Shown one piece after another: positions 25,880 to 38,100 of a DNA stretch of 64,000 bases. Positions within the stretch are counted from its first letter, which is position 1. Each line of letters begins with the position of its first letter. The notes beneath the pieces were generated by a model. It had not been told where the DNA came from, did no database searches, and worked only from the letters and a program-made list of their open reading frames with translations. Both the position numbers and the translations under genes were made by a program. Source of the stretch: Volvox africanus (Eukaryota > Chlorophyta > Chlorophyceae > Chlamydomonadales > Volvocaceae); NCBI GenBank assembly GCA_030268105.1, contig BSDZ01000010.1, positions 1,402,001 through 1,466,000 of the forward strand, given 5' to 3'.

Positions 25880-26908
25880 TTATACCGCCTTGTTGCGAGC
25901 TTCTGCCGCTGCCAACATGCGTGCGCGACGAGCTTCAGCTGAGTCTTCGGCAGATGCTTCGTTACCACCAAGCTTCTGACCACTGCCTGCGCCAACCTTG
26001 GTGTTCAGCCTGTACATGCAATTGATACGGTGATAAATAATATATACTAAACAAAATACTAGACAAAGCATGATCAGATTTCTTCAGTACGTACGTCATG
26101 ATGAGAGCATTTATCTTCTGCATATCGGCACCCACAACCACCTCGACCTGACCAAGGGCACGGGGAGGACACGTCGGTTTGTGTCAAGATCAGAATGCAC
26201 GGTAGATTAGATGATGTCTGCGACTGCAATCCTACCGCCTCCTACGTCTGTCGTACAAACCGGCGCCCCAAGTTGAAAGATCACATAACGCAACATTTAT
26301 CAACATGTAACCCAGTTCTACTTTACATGCGATGTGAGCCCCCGAAAACACACGCATTATACAGCATACCCGCTCGCCATTGAAGAAGCCCATAAAAGTT
26401 GGCATGGCGCTCACACCGCACTCGGCTGCTACGTCCTGTGTGGGACAAGGGGAGGCTCGCGGTAAACTACCGATAAACAAGTCCCGCTGCGTGAGCGGCT
26501 TCGGTCCGTAATGAGCATAGGTGTTTTATCAACATCTCCAACTTTCCAATTGCCGTAGCATGGGCCTACAACTTTGGTAATAACTTTCCAACTGGCACAC
26601 TTCCGTAAAACGGCATCTCGGCACTCACCTGCAGCTCGTCGACATCCACCTTCAGGAAAGTGAGTTCCGGGTTCTCTAGCGACAGCTTATCGTAAATAGG
26701 CGCAATGCGTTGGCAGGGCCCGCACCTGCAGGAACAATAATTGTGACCTTGCTAACCCTCAGGATAATAGGAAATTCATTACTTTTCATTTATGTACGCA
26801 CCACTTGGCAGTGAAATCAGCTATGACGGCCTTCCCGCCGAAAGATCGAGACTCAGCCAAGCGGCTCTGCCACTCCTCTTTAGACGCAACGTGGATAACG
26901 CGACTCAT
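25880..26908 (-). CDS. Thioredoxin (h-like) with C-terminal extension
   Basis: Five exons (26908-26802, 26725-26629, 26435-26370, 26147-26095, 26009-25880) join in frame to 150 residues. The fold order is normal: MSRVIHVASKEEW, VIADFTAKWCGPCQRIAPI with the WCGPC redox site, ELTFLKVDVDELQ, then VSAMPTFMGFFNGE with the cis-Pro, and VVVGADMQKINALI. A usual thioredoxin would end about there. This one continues for about 40 residues, rich in Ala, Glu, Arg and Gly and likely helical (EDSAEARRARMLAAAEARNK). No transit peptide is seen, so a cytosolic disulfide reductase is likely. The intron between exons 1 and 2 splits the WCGPC motif. The role of the extension is unknown. Confidence 0.93.
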
Positions 26909-29900
26909 GGCGATGCTTGGCTTGTGCGGCAGATGCAACTGTAATTGCCTCCCTGTAAAATAGCCTCACGGCTACCTGTTATTAGTATCTCAGAAACGAA
27001 GTGAACTTTTATAGATGTAGTTTATAACAGTTAATAATCTATTTGTTTGGAGCCCGGCACAACAGCGGTGGGTGGTCTCGGAGGTTACTTAAAATTGTAG
27101 CCAAGAGCGCACGATTGCGAACATTCAACGTTTCGTTCATCCCTATCTTGAATGACGTGCGCCCACTGCCTCGGCGGTCTAAAATTCAGTAATGGAGTTT
27201 CTTTTGGTCAGCATTCTTTCCACGCCTATAGGACCAGCGGGCTATGTGTACCGGTCTTCTCCGCCAATCCCATGGTATGTGGCTGGCTTGACGTATCTAT
27301 CTGCCTTACAGATTCAACTCCTCTTAGAGTCCACCGGTGAATGGGCCCCCCCCATTCCGGTACCACAGCATCTGAAGCCAGCCCGCATGGGGGGCCAACA
27401 CCTGCCCAGCCTGTTAGCGCGTGAAGGAAACGACCCATGACCCATGAAGGCGACAACCCGCTTGCAATGGCGGACATCTCAAACTATCATCGTAACTCAC
27501 TCCAACAAGATAAGACCCCAGCAGTTCAGCCGTTCTGTCTCCTCTGAGTCGGTGCCTCTCGTTTCCCATTCACGAGCCATCCTCAGCTCGCAAGCGTGCG
27601 TCCCATGGGAGATCCCCCGTCCTGCTGCGCCCCGAACAGCGCCACAAAGATTTGCTGACCAACTTGCCAATTTTATATCTTTAGCGGAGTGTCTCCCCTC
27701 TCCACTTGTCAAATGTTTGTAAAACACATGGCTACAGAGCTGGGGACAGTGATGATGATGGTGACAACGACAATAACAACGGCCTATCTCGATCCAGCCG
27801 ATCGAAGGCCGGCTTGGACAGCAGTGCAAAGCAAACCAGATTGTAAGGAAGGATCGCTTGAGAAGAAGGGATCCGGAACTAAGCGGATATTTCAGCTGCC
27901 GAACGCACGGACCCACACGCACACAAACAGGGCCTTTAATCTTTGCCGCTTTGCTGCGATGTTGGTTTCGGCCAGGTAGTACCTCCTGCATGTCCCGTAG
28001 CCTTTCTCCAGCCTAGAGAACCAGCTATCACTTTGCCGTGTAGGTATGTTTGTGTCACTCAGGTCTGCTTTCATGGGAGGACAGCCGACCTGGGAGTTTC
28101 CTGCCGGTACCGGGTGGGGCCAGGCGCCAGCCACCACACATATCGCATACACATACACACACATCCCCTTCTTTGTCCCCCTTCCTTATAGTGTCCCTGG
28201 GTGGGAGTGTCAGCTCTTTGCTAGGGAGGCAGTGGACGTGGCGGAGAGGGAAATTCCTAGTTTTGGGTGGTAGGGGTTGCTCTCTCGCTGTCTTGCCCTC
28301 TCCTTCTGGACGCTGGTGCGGTTGGCTGAGGCTTTGTTCCTTTAAGTAGCGGCTTGAGGCTCGTGAGGTTTGTGCGCCCTTGCTGGCTCGAGCAATGGGA
28401 TGAGCGCACCAGTGTTCTTTTCAAGTAACTAGTTACGTTTTTGTAACTAAAAAAAACATTTTGGACTTCAGAAGCAGTAACCAGGAAAATTGCTCGGGAC
28501 TTGGGATGGTTACTTGTGATGGATGGTAAAGGTGTACGATCCTGGGATGTGTATGGGATAATAATAATCCAAGACGAGCAATTATTTCAAGATATTTCAA
28601 TTGAACTACATTTAATAGATTTAATATATGGACTTAATAGGGTATAACGATTGTATTGAGGGGATTTGAAGATGTTAGCCCCGGGTCAAAGTCCCCCTCC
28701 CACTGCTGGGGCACCGGGCCCAAACGCCTGGTAGATTTCACAAAATGTTGTATCTCTGTTGCGTCCGCCTAAGCACAGGCCCAATTGGAATATGACCGTA
28801 CACGGTCCATCTTGGACACTACACTACCCATAGACATCCCAGGATACCACACAAAAGAGGCATTTTTGCCTGGAAAACTTCTGAATGTACGTATACGAAT
28901 GATGATATGAAGCCCCCAACGTTGTTGCTCTTCCAAAGACAGAAGTGTTGAAATGTGAGCAACACTCATATATGAAAGAATGTCAGAGCAAGTAATACGG
29001 CCCACTAGGGGCCGGGCGCTTTGCTGACTTCAACAAGAAGAGCAAATGGTCAAGCTAGTTCATAGTCAATGGCAAGCAGTTCCACCAGGTCAGGTCAGTG
29101 AGGTTTTCCAGCCTAAAGCCCCTCTGCATGTGCATGCATGCCCAGGACTTATCGAAGTTCAGCACATTTCCATACACAGAGACCATTTCCAGTTTTCCAC
29201 CTGGTCACGTGGTGAGCAGCAATTACAAACGGATAAATGCAGAGCAATAGTGAGAAGGAGCCATCAATCAAATGTGTAAAAGGGTAGCTCGCACAAGCTA
29301 TTGCGAATTGCGTTACAGTGGTACGAATTGCTAGGATGTGACACATGGCCCCTGGGTCGAACCCCTACCAGCATATTCAGGGTGATGCAAACACGATAGG
29401 ATGCGCATGAATGCCGTCTGCCCTATGGTGGATATCCGGGCTGGCACTGTGTCAGGGTTACGAGCCGCCGCCCTGATGAAGGAAAGTTGTCGTTAATGCC
29501 GGGAAAACAAAAGAACCCCATTCGTCGGATGCAAGGCTCAAGCTGCCCTACAGGGTGCCAGGGGCAGCCGAGGACGTTCGCTGCAGGGTGAGGAGGATTG
29601 TAATATGGGAACTTGCATCCCGGCATCACGCTCTATTGCACCCCGTGTTACAAAGTGAACCTCCTAAGATCTGGGGCCAGGTGGTATTCAGGGGTTTTCA
29701 TGCTCTGAGGGGGCGCCAAAGGCCCCCTAGCTTTTTTCGCTATTGTAAGTTTGTAACCACTATAACGGAAAAGGGTTTTTCGTTACCTGACCTGTACCCA
29801 AAGAAGGACTTCCGAAATCGAAACAAACACTGGAGCGCACTGCAGGACAGACAAACTTTCGAAGCCGCGTCTTTCCCCCTGCGCCGTCGGGCAAGTCGCT

Positions 29901-31294
29901 CACAGTGTAACACCCAAACACCCAAACACACATATATACACACGTACATAGACACTGAGCGAGCTTTGGGAGGAGAGGTAATCCGGTCAGATGAGATTTG
30001 GGTTTTGGCTAGAGGATGTTGCCCGTGCGCAACCTCGCCCAAAACATGGGGTGAGTGGCCGGCTGAACTTTGAGGCGTACGGCATGGAGTGGACAATCTT
30101 TCCCCTTCTCCTCGGCCCTTCTCTTTGGCCGCGTAGCACCACTTCGTGGAGTTGTTTGACGACTGTACATCACAGTGCAAGAAACGAACGGACGGTCAAC
30201 CCTAGCTAGCTATTCGCCGACACAGGAATTCGGACATTCGGAGGTGAGGCGGTAGCGGCGATTGGTCCGTTGGGTGCGTACCGGGTGCGCTGGCAAGATT
30301 AGCAGCAGGTCGCATCAGCAATCCGGGGTGCCGAGGGCTTGCCCGCCGCTAAATATATGTTACAAGCACATTCGTGACATAGCAGTAACCGGCATTTTTA
30401 AGCCTTTTGCCTTGCCCTGATTGGAATCACGTAAATCCTTCTGCGCCAGCGTCATCGACACCAAAGCCAATTCCATGATTGTCGGCCTTAAGGGCGCTGA
30501 AATAAGTACAACTTCCGTAGAAGATTGAAAAATGTATTTTGTACTTAATTTCCTTACATACTTGAGCTAAAGCGTCAACTGAATAGAGTTTGTTCGGCGT
30601 TCTTTTGCGCAAATAAGGATTGTGCGATAAAGTGCATAGATTGTTTGACTTGATGGAATTTACCAGAGGCAACGGGCTGTGAAATGAGGTAGCCAAGGAC
30701 CAGTGGCGTCTTCCCTTCACGAACAAACAAGTGTCCTGCTTGATGACCCATGGTTCGGTCACAATATATTTGTCCTCCTGATCTTGTCGCATAAAGGATT
30801 TTGAACCAATTTACATAAACTTCGTTCCTGACGGTGACGAGACAAATTTCGCTGCAGTGATTGATGGAACCGCGGCGGCGCGACCCAACACGTGAAAGCG
30901 CTGCAGGTGCGTACTTGGCGGGTCATGACAGGGTGGCTTCTACTTGGCTTTAGTTCTAGGTATTAACGCCCCTCTTCATCTTCGCCACTTTTTCCAGCTG
31001 ACCGCCTTGCTGCTTCCGGCAAGTTCATCCTTGAGCCGCAAATTGCATGGCCGCGAATTTCTAGAGCCTAACAAGGGTGCCAAGAATTAAAGCAGGATTT
31101 AGGATTTGTAAGGTCTGTACCCTCCAAGGGCCGGGCGCTCACGTGTGGTCATGGTCATGGTTTGGGTCTCTGGACTAGCTTGTAAGCCCTAAATCTAGCT
31201 ACTGCCGCCACAACAGGCTCGCAAGCCCCGCCTCAACACCCTGTTGCAACAATTCGGGTGAGCGCCTCCGAGCTTGCGACACCGGTAACGCCGC
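26909..31294. other. 4.4-kb stretch without a supported gene
   Basis: The left part is the thioredoxin promoter. Frames are short and unlike known families. 29008-29034 is a short repeat also found at 52778-52804 on the other strand. The minus strand at 30430-30810 has codon-like segments that could be exons of a small unknown gene, but they do not join convincingly. A possible short upstream exon for the next gene is at 30867-30908 (MEPRRRDPTRESAA, followed by a GTGCGT donor). Confidence 0.4.
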
Positions 31295-34200
31295 ATGAAG
31301 CCCTCAGAACGCCGGGAGCTAATCTCCCACACTAATGCCCCCACACTAATCCCCGCGCCCGTCTCGGGGGCTGGCGGACGGGAGCCTCCGATGCCGTACA
31401 TTGACCCAGGCGACGGTGGCAGTAGCGGCGGTGCGTCGGTTCCCTCGGTATCCGTACCATCGACCTTAAATTTAGGGGAGCCGGCCATTGCGCTGACGGG
31501 CAACAGCGCCTACCCATGGGTATACGCGTCGCGCATTGCTGGCGGCGGCGGCGGCGGCAGCAGGCATGTTGATGCTGTCGGTGACGCTAACGGAGCCCAA
31601 TTGACTGGCAGCAGCAGCCGAAGCGGCAGCGGAGCCGCGACAGGAACATTATTGTTAGACCGCTTCCTTAGTGGAAGTGAGCCCGTCGCGCCGACGTTTG
31701 AAGCTGGCCTGGAGCCTGCAAGTGGCGGCGACGCCAGCGACGAAGGCGGCGCCGGTGGTGGCGTTAGCGGCGTTGGTAGATCCGCCGATGATAATGACGG
31801 TGGTGACGGTGGTGACGGTGGCGAAGGTGGTGACGCGGAAGGTTTGGCGGTCAGGCCCGGCGCGGAATGCGCTAACGGCGAATTCCCAGGCGAGCCCAGT
31901 CTGGACTGCGCAAGCCCGGATGGAGCCTCTGCTGAGGGCCCTTCATTCAATGGCGCTGAGGCAGCTGTAGAACGCCTGCATCCGCGTGTCGGAGCTGGCG
32001 ATACTACTGTTATTTTGGATGCACCAGCGTCCTCAAATACACCGCCACAATCAGTCCTGCCTGGGCAGCGAGACGAGGTGCCGGAGACGACGTTGCCGCT
32101 TCGGAGAGATCCACAGCCGCGAGATCCGCCGTACGAGTCAGTGAGGCAGCAAAGGCCATCACTAGTCGGATTGGCGCCAACAGAAGGGGGTGAAGAGGAC
32201 CGCAGGGAGCTGCCGGAAATGAACACACCGCAATTGCAGCCCATGCAGGCGCAATTAATTGGTATGTACACGCTCGACCTTCTTGAAGGCGTGGATCACT
32301 TATTACCCGGCGACCCACGGGTCGGTGTGGACCTCATTGAGCAAGGGGTCTCAGCGGCGACGGATATGGAACCCGCATTGTCGTTGGCGTCGGGCATCAG
32401 CGCTGTGCCGGCTTTGGTGGCTGGGGAGGATTACCCTGAGGGGTCGGATGGGGAGGGCGGCGGAGGGGGAGGCGGCGGGGGCGACGGAGGCGGCTCCGCC
32501 GGGAGCGATGAGGTGCTCGACCCGGGGGCAACGGTGGCGCTGACGGCGGCAGCTCGAGCACGGCAGCGGCGTGAGGGCCTTACGCGATTGAGCTTCCAGG
32601 TATCGGGCCTTGTGGTGCCGCCCGGGGGGAGGATAATTGGCGGCAGCGGCGGCGGCGACATAGCGGCCGGCGGCGGCGATCTTGGCGGTCGCTTCGGCAG
32701 TTTTACTAGCAGTGTCACAAGCCCTCTGTCTGCCACAGCGTCTGTAGAAGTAGACAGGCAAAGCTCCGCTGGTCTTGAACCATCAACGCCCCAACATGAC
32801 TTTCGGTTCTCGCCGATCCCGCCGCTATCTGCTGCCGGCGCCGCCGCGGTCAGGGCCGGCGGCGGCAGGTTCGGGCATGAACGCAGCGCGGCCGGGCGGA
32901 TGGGCCCACGGCGTCACAGTCACAGTCACAGCCACAGCCACAGCCACGGCGGAACCGTCCCTGCCGAGGCCGTTGCGCGTGTTTGGCGCAATGCCGACTT
33001 ACATGGCGGCACTCCCACACTCGATAGCGGCGACGAGAGACCCTGCATGGAGCATGACGAAATCTTGCCCGGGCACGACGCGGCGGCGTTCGCGGACCGG
33101 CTCCGTAGAAAGCAGCAGCAGGTACGAGCGGTTGGGGAGGTGGACCGCGAAGTAGCGGTCGGGGAGGAGGCAGCAGTTGGACGCGGTGGATCGAGGCGAT
33201 CACCTCGTCACCATTCCCACCATCCCCAACACCACCGCCAGCACCCCGACGAGCCTTTTGAACGACAGGAAGAATTCGATTTTGGCGGAGGCCACGGGCA
33301 GACCACGGGTCGCGTCGGCGCGGCCGTCGATGGCGTGGGTGTTAGCGTCGGCGTCGGCATCGGCGTCGGCGCCCACGTTGGTGCTGCAGGCGAAGCCATT
33401 GGGCATTCAAGCAGCGAGGCGGCGGTATCGCTACCGCTTCCGTACACGCATACACACGGGGGGCAGCGCCCCGCCAGGTTGCCTCGTGTGCCAATTTCCC
33501 AACACGGGGCTCAGACGCCGATGGCGCCATCGCCGCTGCCATCGCAGCCTCAATTTCAACGGCCGCAACGGCCCTCATCAGGGACCTCGCCGCCGCTGCA
33601 GCGGGCCGCCGCACCGCTGCACCCCATGATGGGTCCTAGTCGCAACCCTCACCGAAGTGGGGTCAGTAAGGCTCCTCCAATGGGACAGGCCAATCAAACG
33701 GAGGAAGGCGCTCCCGGTAGCGCAGACAAAGACGGCGCACGTCATCGAAACTCACCGCAGCTTCGCGGCCGCGTCGGCGGCGTCGGTGGCGGCAGCAACA
33801 ACAGCTCACCAGATTCAAAGCGACGTCCTCAGGCTGGTCCGAGTGGCGGTTGCGGCAGTATCAAGAGTGCTACAGTTCCTTCCGCCGGCGGCAGTGGCAC
33901 TGCCGGCGGCGGCGGCGGCGGCAGCAGTGGGACAGGCATCTACTCTAAAGAGACACGGCAGCATCAGAACCAGCATGTCCAGAGCTCGCATCCGTCAGGG
34001 CCAGATTTGCTGGTGAACCACGGGGCGCATGCCGGCAACGGCAACGGCGGCGGCGGCGGCGGCAGACCACCACGCAACGGCCTCAACGACAGCGGCGCTG
34101 GCATTGTCACCGGAGGTTCCACCATTCGGCATATCGGCGGCATTTTGCGCACAGGCTCAGTTACCTCCGCCACCTCTCACGGCGCCCCGTCGGAGCACTA

Positions 34201-35133
34201 TCCGGCGGCGCCGTTCCATGGCCGCCCCGCGCCTCACCCGCACACGGCGCGAAAGAGCGTGTCGTTTTTCGACGATGAACAATACGAGCTTCCGACGCAG
34301 CTACGACGGCGGCGCGGCGGCTCACAGCGCACGTACGACGACAGCGGTGGGGAGAATACGGACGAACCGCGGCCCGACGAACCGCCACTGTTCATGCCAT
34401 ACGGTATCGGTATGTACGGACATGGAATGCCGTACGACGCCATGTCAGAGGACACGTCGGATGTGACTGACCTCACGGACGGTGGTTCCACTGCCGGGGC
34501 TCGCTACAGCCGCCTGCGCTCGTACTTGTCTGGCATGGATGCGCAGGGCAGGCGCTATAACTCGGAGGTGACGAAAAGTTGGGGTCCGCCACCGCCTCCA
34601 CCACCGCCTTCGCTGCACCGGTACGGCGACGAATATGACATTCGGCCGTCATCGCGTACGACTATGCCTGCGGCTCCTTTTAAAGGCGCGGGTACAACAA
34701 GGTCAGGGCGGCGAGCCAATGAGGGGCTTTCACTACCGCCGCCGCCGCCGCCGCCATCACCTAGTGGACGTGCCTCCGCCTGCCATCCCATCCTGGGCAG
34801 TATCACGGTGCCGAAGTACGATGAAAGAGTCTCAGCCCCTACACCAGATGTTTTTGAAAGCTGCGGCGGTGCTGTTTCAGCCGCAACATCCGCGGCAGCA
34901 GGCGGCGGCAGCGGTGCTGGCTTCGGGGTGCTCGAGCCCTGGCAGGAAGACGACATCCGAGTACAGTTGGCGAAATCCTCCACGGCAACCACCACCGGCA
35001 ATGCTCCACATCGTGTTCCGCGCACCGCCACCGCTGACCCCGACATATCGGCAAAAACCTCCGCAATCCACACCGGCCCTCAGTCCGGTGGTCCTGACCC
35101 CGGAAAAGAAGGGCAACAAGCGCCGATGTACGA

Positions 35134-35165
<32 letters not shown>

Positions 35166-38100
35166 TGTCGCCGCTGCAACAGTCGCTGCCCGCCCGGAAG
35201 GGTCTGCCGCCGGCGCTTGCACAGCGCCAAACGGTGCGGGCGGCCGCAGCGCCCTCTGCATCGCCGGAAGCTGTGCCGGACTTGTCGGCGCAGCAGATGA
35301 TTGGGGCTCTGGAGGCGGCTATCTTTGTTGGCTGCGAACGTGACCATTCCCGGGGCGGTCGAACGGACGACGCGGACGACGACGAGGTGGTAGAGGGCTA
35401 CCTTGGCGGCCTCCGCCGGCTGCAAGTGGGAGGCGGCGGCGGTGCCAGTAATACTATCGGCAGGTGCGGTGGCAGCGGCGCTGCCAGGCCGCCAGGCGAG
35501 GGTAAAACAGTCCGTGCTTTCCCAGCCGCCGCCGGCCCAGAGCCCGCTGGACCAGCGGCGGCAGAGGCAGCACTGACGGCAGCACCGGCAGAGCCAACGC
35601 ATGCGATACCTAGGAATCTCCAGACGCTATCAACGGGTCTCACAACGCCTCCACCGCCGCCTCAATTACATGTATGGAGCACCACGCCCATATATGGCGC
35701 CGCTGCCGCTGGCGTCGCTCAGCCGACAGGAGCTATCGCTGCCTCCGTGGCGTCGAATGAGGGGTCTGCATCCTCAGACGGCGCCGTCACTCAGCCACCA
35801 CCAGGCGCCGTCCAGAGGCAAGTCAACAGCGCGGACGGACGACGCGACGCATGTTACGACCCGAAGCAGGACATGGGACTCTGGCCCGGCCCGACGAATG
35901 ATGTGCCACATCGGTCGGAAGACGCCACAGCTGGAGAAATGCTGCTACACCTGGAACCGGACGTAACTACGGCACTGAAGCCGCCCATGTTTTTGCTGAC
36001 GTCTGATATGGAGCCGTACGCGGACGCCGTACGTCACGGACGACCCCAAGAAGGCCAGAGGGGTGCCATGGAGGCGAGGGGTAGCGGCGGCGGCGGGAAC
36101 GTTGCTGCCGTCACCGCCGCCATCTCTCCGGCCGACCTGGACCTGACCTCCAGTGTGGTGCTTCGGAGGTGGGGTCCAGGTGGAGGGGGGGAGGGGGGGA
36201 GGGGGGGGTAGGAGGGAGGTAGGGGGGGAGGGGGGGAGGGGGGGTTAGGAGGGAGGGAGGGGGGGAGGGGTGGGAGGGGTGGGTGGGAAGGAGGGAGGGG
36301 GTAGGAGGGAGGGAGGGGGGGAGGGGGGGAGGGGGGGAGGGGGGGGGGTAGGAGGGAGGGAGGGGGGAAGGGGGGGGAGGGGGGGGTGGGAAGGAGGGAG
36401 GGGGGGGGGAGGGCGATCCATAAGTGTGCGAAGTAGGACCAAGGGGTGATTGTCACGTAAAGGTTGAGTTGTGGAGGCGCATGAAGGCGGGATGAAGGGA
36501 TGAAGGCAGACACGGCAACACTGGCACCGGCACGGGGCATCAGGTATTGACATCAGCGGGGAAGGTTTGCCCGGATTGGCTGTAGCCTTGGCTGTAGCGG
36601 TGGTGGCAACAGAAGGACTGAGAGCTCAGGCGGGCAATGGAGGTCTGTAATGAGGTGTAAGGTGTGAGGTGAGGAGGCAGTATCCGAGATGCAGAGAGTG
36701 AAGCCGCCACAGCCTCGTCCGCCTGCTCGTCACCTGCTCGTCCCCCTGCTCGTCCCCTTGCTCGTCCCCTTGCTCGTCCCCCTGCTCGTCCCCTTGCTCG
36801 TCCTCGTCCGTGTCACTTTCCTAGCATGGAACGCCCTGGGCACTGTCCGGGAGTCGCACACCTCTATCTGTGTGTCGCTGTCGGTCTCGGCAGGATTTCC
36901 ACATCCAATACTGGTCGCTCCTTCAGCGCCACAAGTGATCCGGTCAGTGGCGGTGGCAGCGGCGGCGGTGGTGGTGGCGGCGGCGCAGCGGCGCCAACTT
37001 CCGGCGATCTGGCGGGCGATTCGGAGCCTCCTACGCCCCGTTACCAGACCATGCTGCTGACGCCCAACTCACCCTTCATTGACGACCAGCCGAACGCCTC
37101 TCTGGCAGACCCAGGGGACAATCACATCGCGAGTGGGTGCACTTGCAGTTAGCCGTTGACCGTTTGAGCCGTTATTGTTGCTGCAGAATATGTATATATA
37201 TATCGTATATGTAGCGGTACGCGAGAAGATATATCTTTGGTAGCGGTACCGGTCACTTTGGGCGTACATCATAAAAGCCGTATACGCAATATATATATAT
37301 GTTCTACCCCGACCGAGAGCGGGCCAAAGACCCTAATGTTAAGGGCAGGGTGCCCCCATGTCGATGGACGGTGACGACCCCAATTAAAGTGACCTGCGAG
37401 CTGACCAGTAGCGGAGTTGACGCCTTAGTTGATTCGGCAGATTCCGCTGGATGCTGGTGGTGGGTGCTGAACCTGGGAAAAACACTGCTTTCGGAGAAGT
37501 CGGCATGGGAGACTGGATGAGGGTGCCCCGAAACACCGGGGAAGGTAGGGACTGCCAGGTTAGTGGCCACGGGTGATGTACCCCCCTATCCTACACACAT
37601 ATATAACCCTAAGTTACCGCTACCACTACCAAAGATATATCTACCGCTACAGCGTTACGATGCTACACCAGCTCGTTGCCATTGTTGGCATCATACACAC
37701 TTGTTCGGGTCGCTTCCCAAACCCTCGTCTTATGTTGATTCCGTACATGAATCTGCAGGTTCCGAATGGGCAGGTGTAGGCCGTACAAGTCTTTCTTTGG
37801 GCACTCAGACCAGCATACAGCCCGAGCAGCAGCCATCAGCGGAGCCCTGTTTGCCGTCGACGTCGCCGTCGGGGCATGGACAGCTGTCGCGGGATGTGGC
37901 GGCACTGAATTTCTGCCAGATTGTGGCCGAGATGGGGATGGAACACATCATGGCGCCACCGCCGACACACAAGGCGGCGGCGGCGGAGCTCCTCTCCGCC
38001 GCCATCAACAGCTCTGACGTTGGCGGGGGTAGTGACGGTGTGGCGGCGGCAGCAATGGCGCTGCGTCGGAGTCCAGGGTTCATGCCGACCAAGGAACGAA

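Noticed and set aside
23042..26908. PRK and thioredoxin as a functional pair
   Set aside because: PRK is controlled by plastid thioredoxins f and m, while this thioredoxin lacks a transit peptide. The genes are convergent and do not share a promoter.
36034..36540. Pro-rich minus-strand frames opposite the G-rich tract
   Set aside because: Pure product of the intronic GGGAGG repeat. No splice partners or other protein features.
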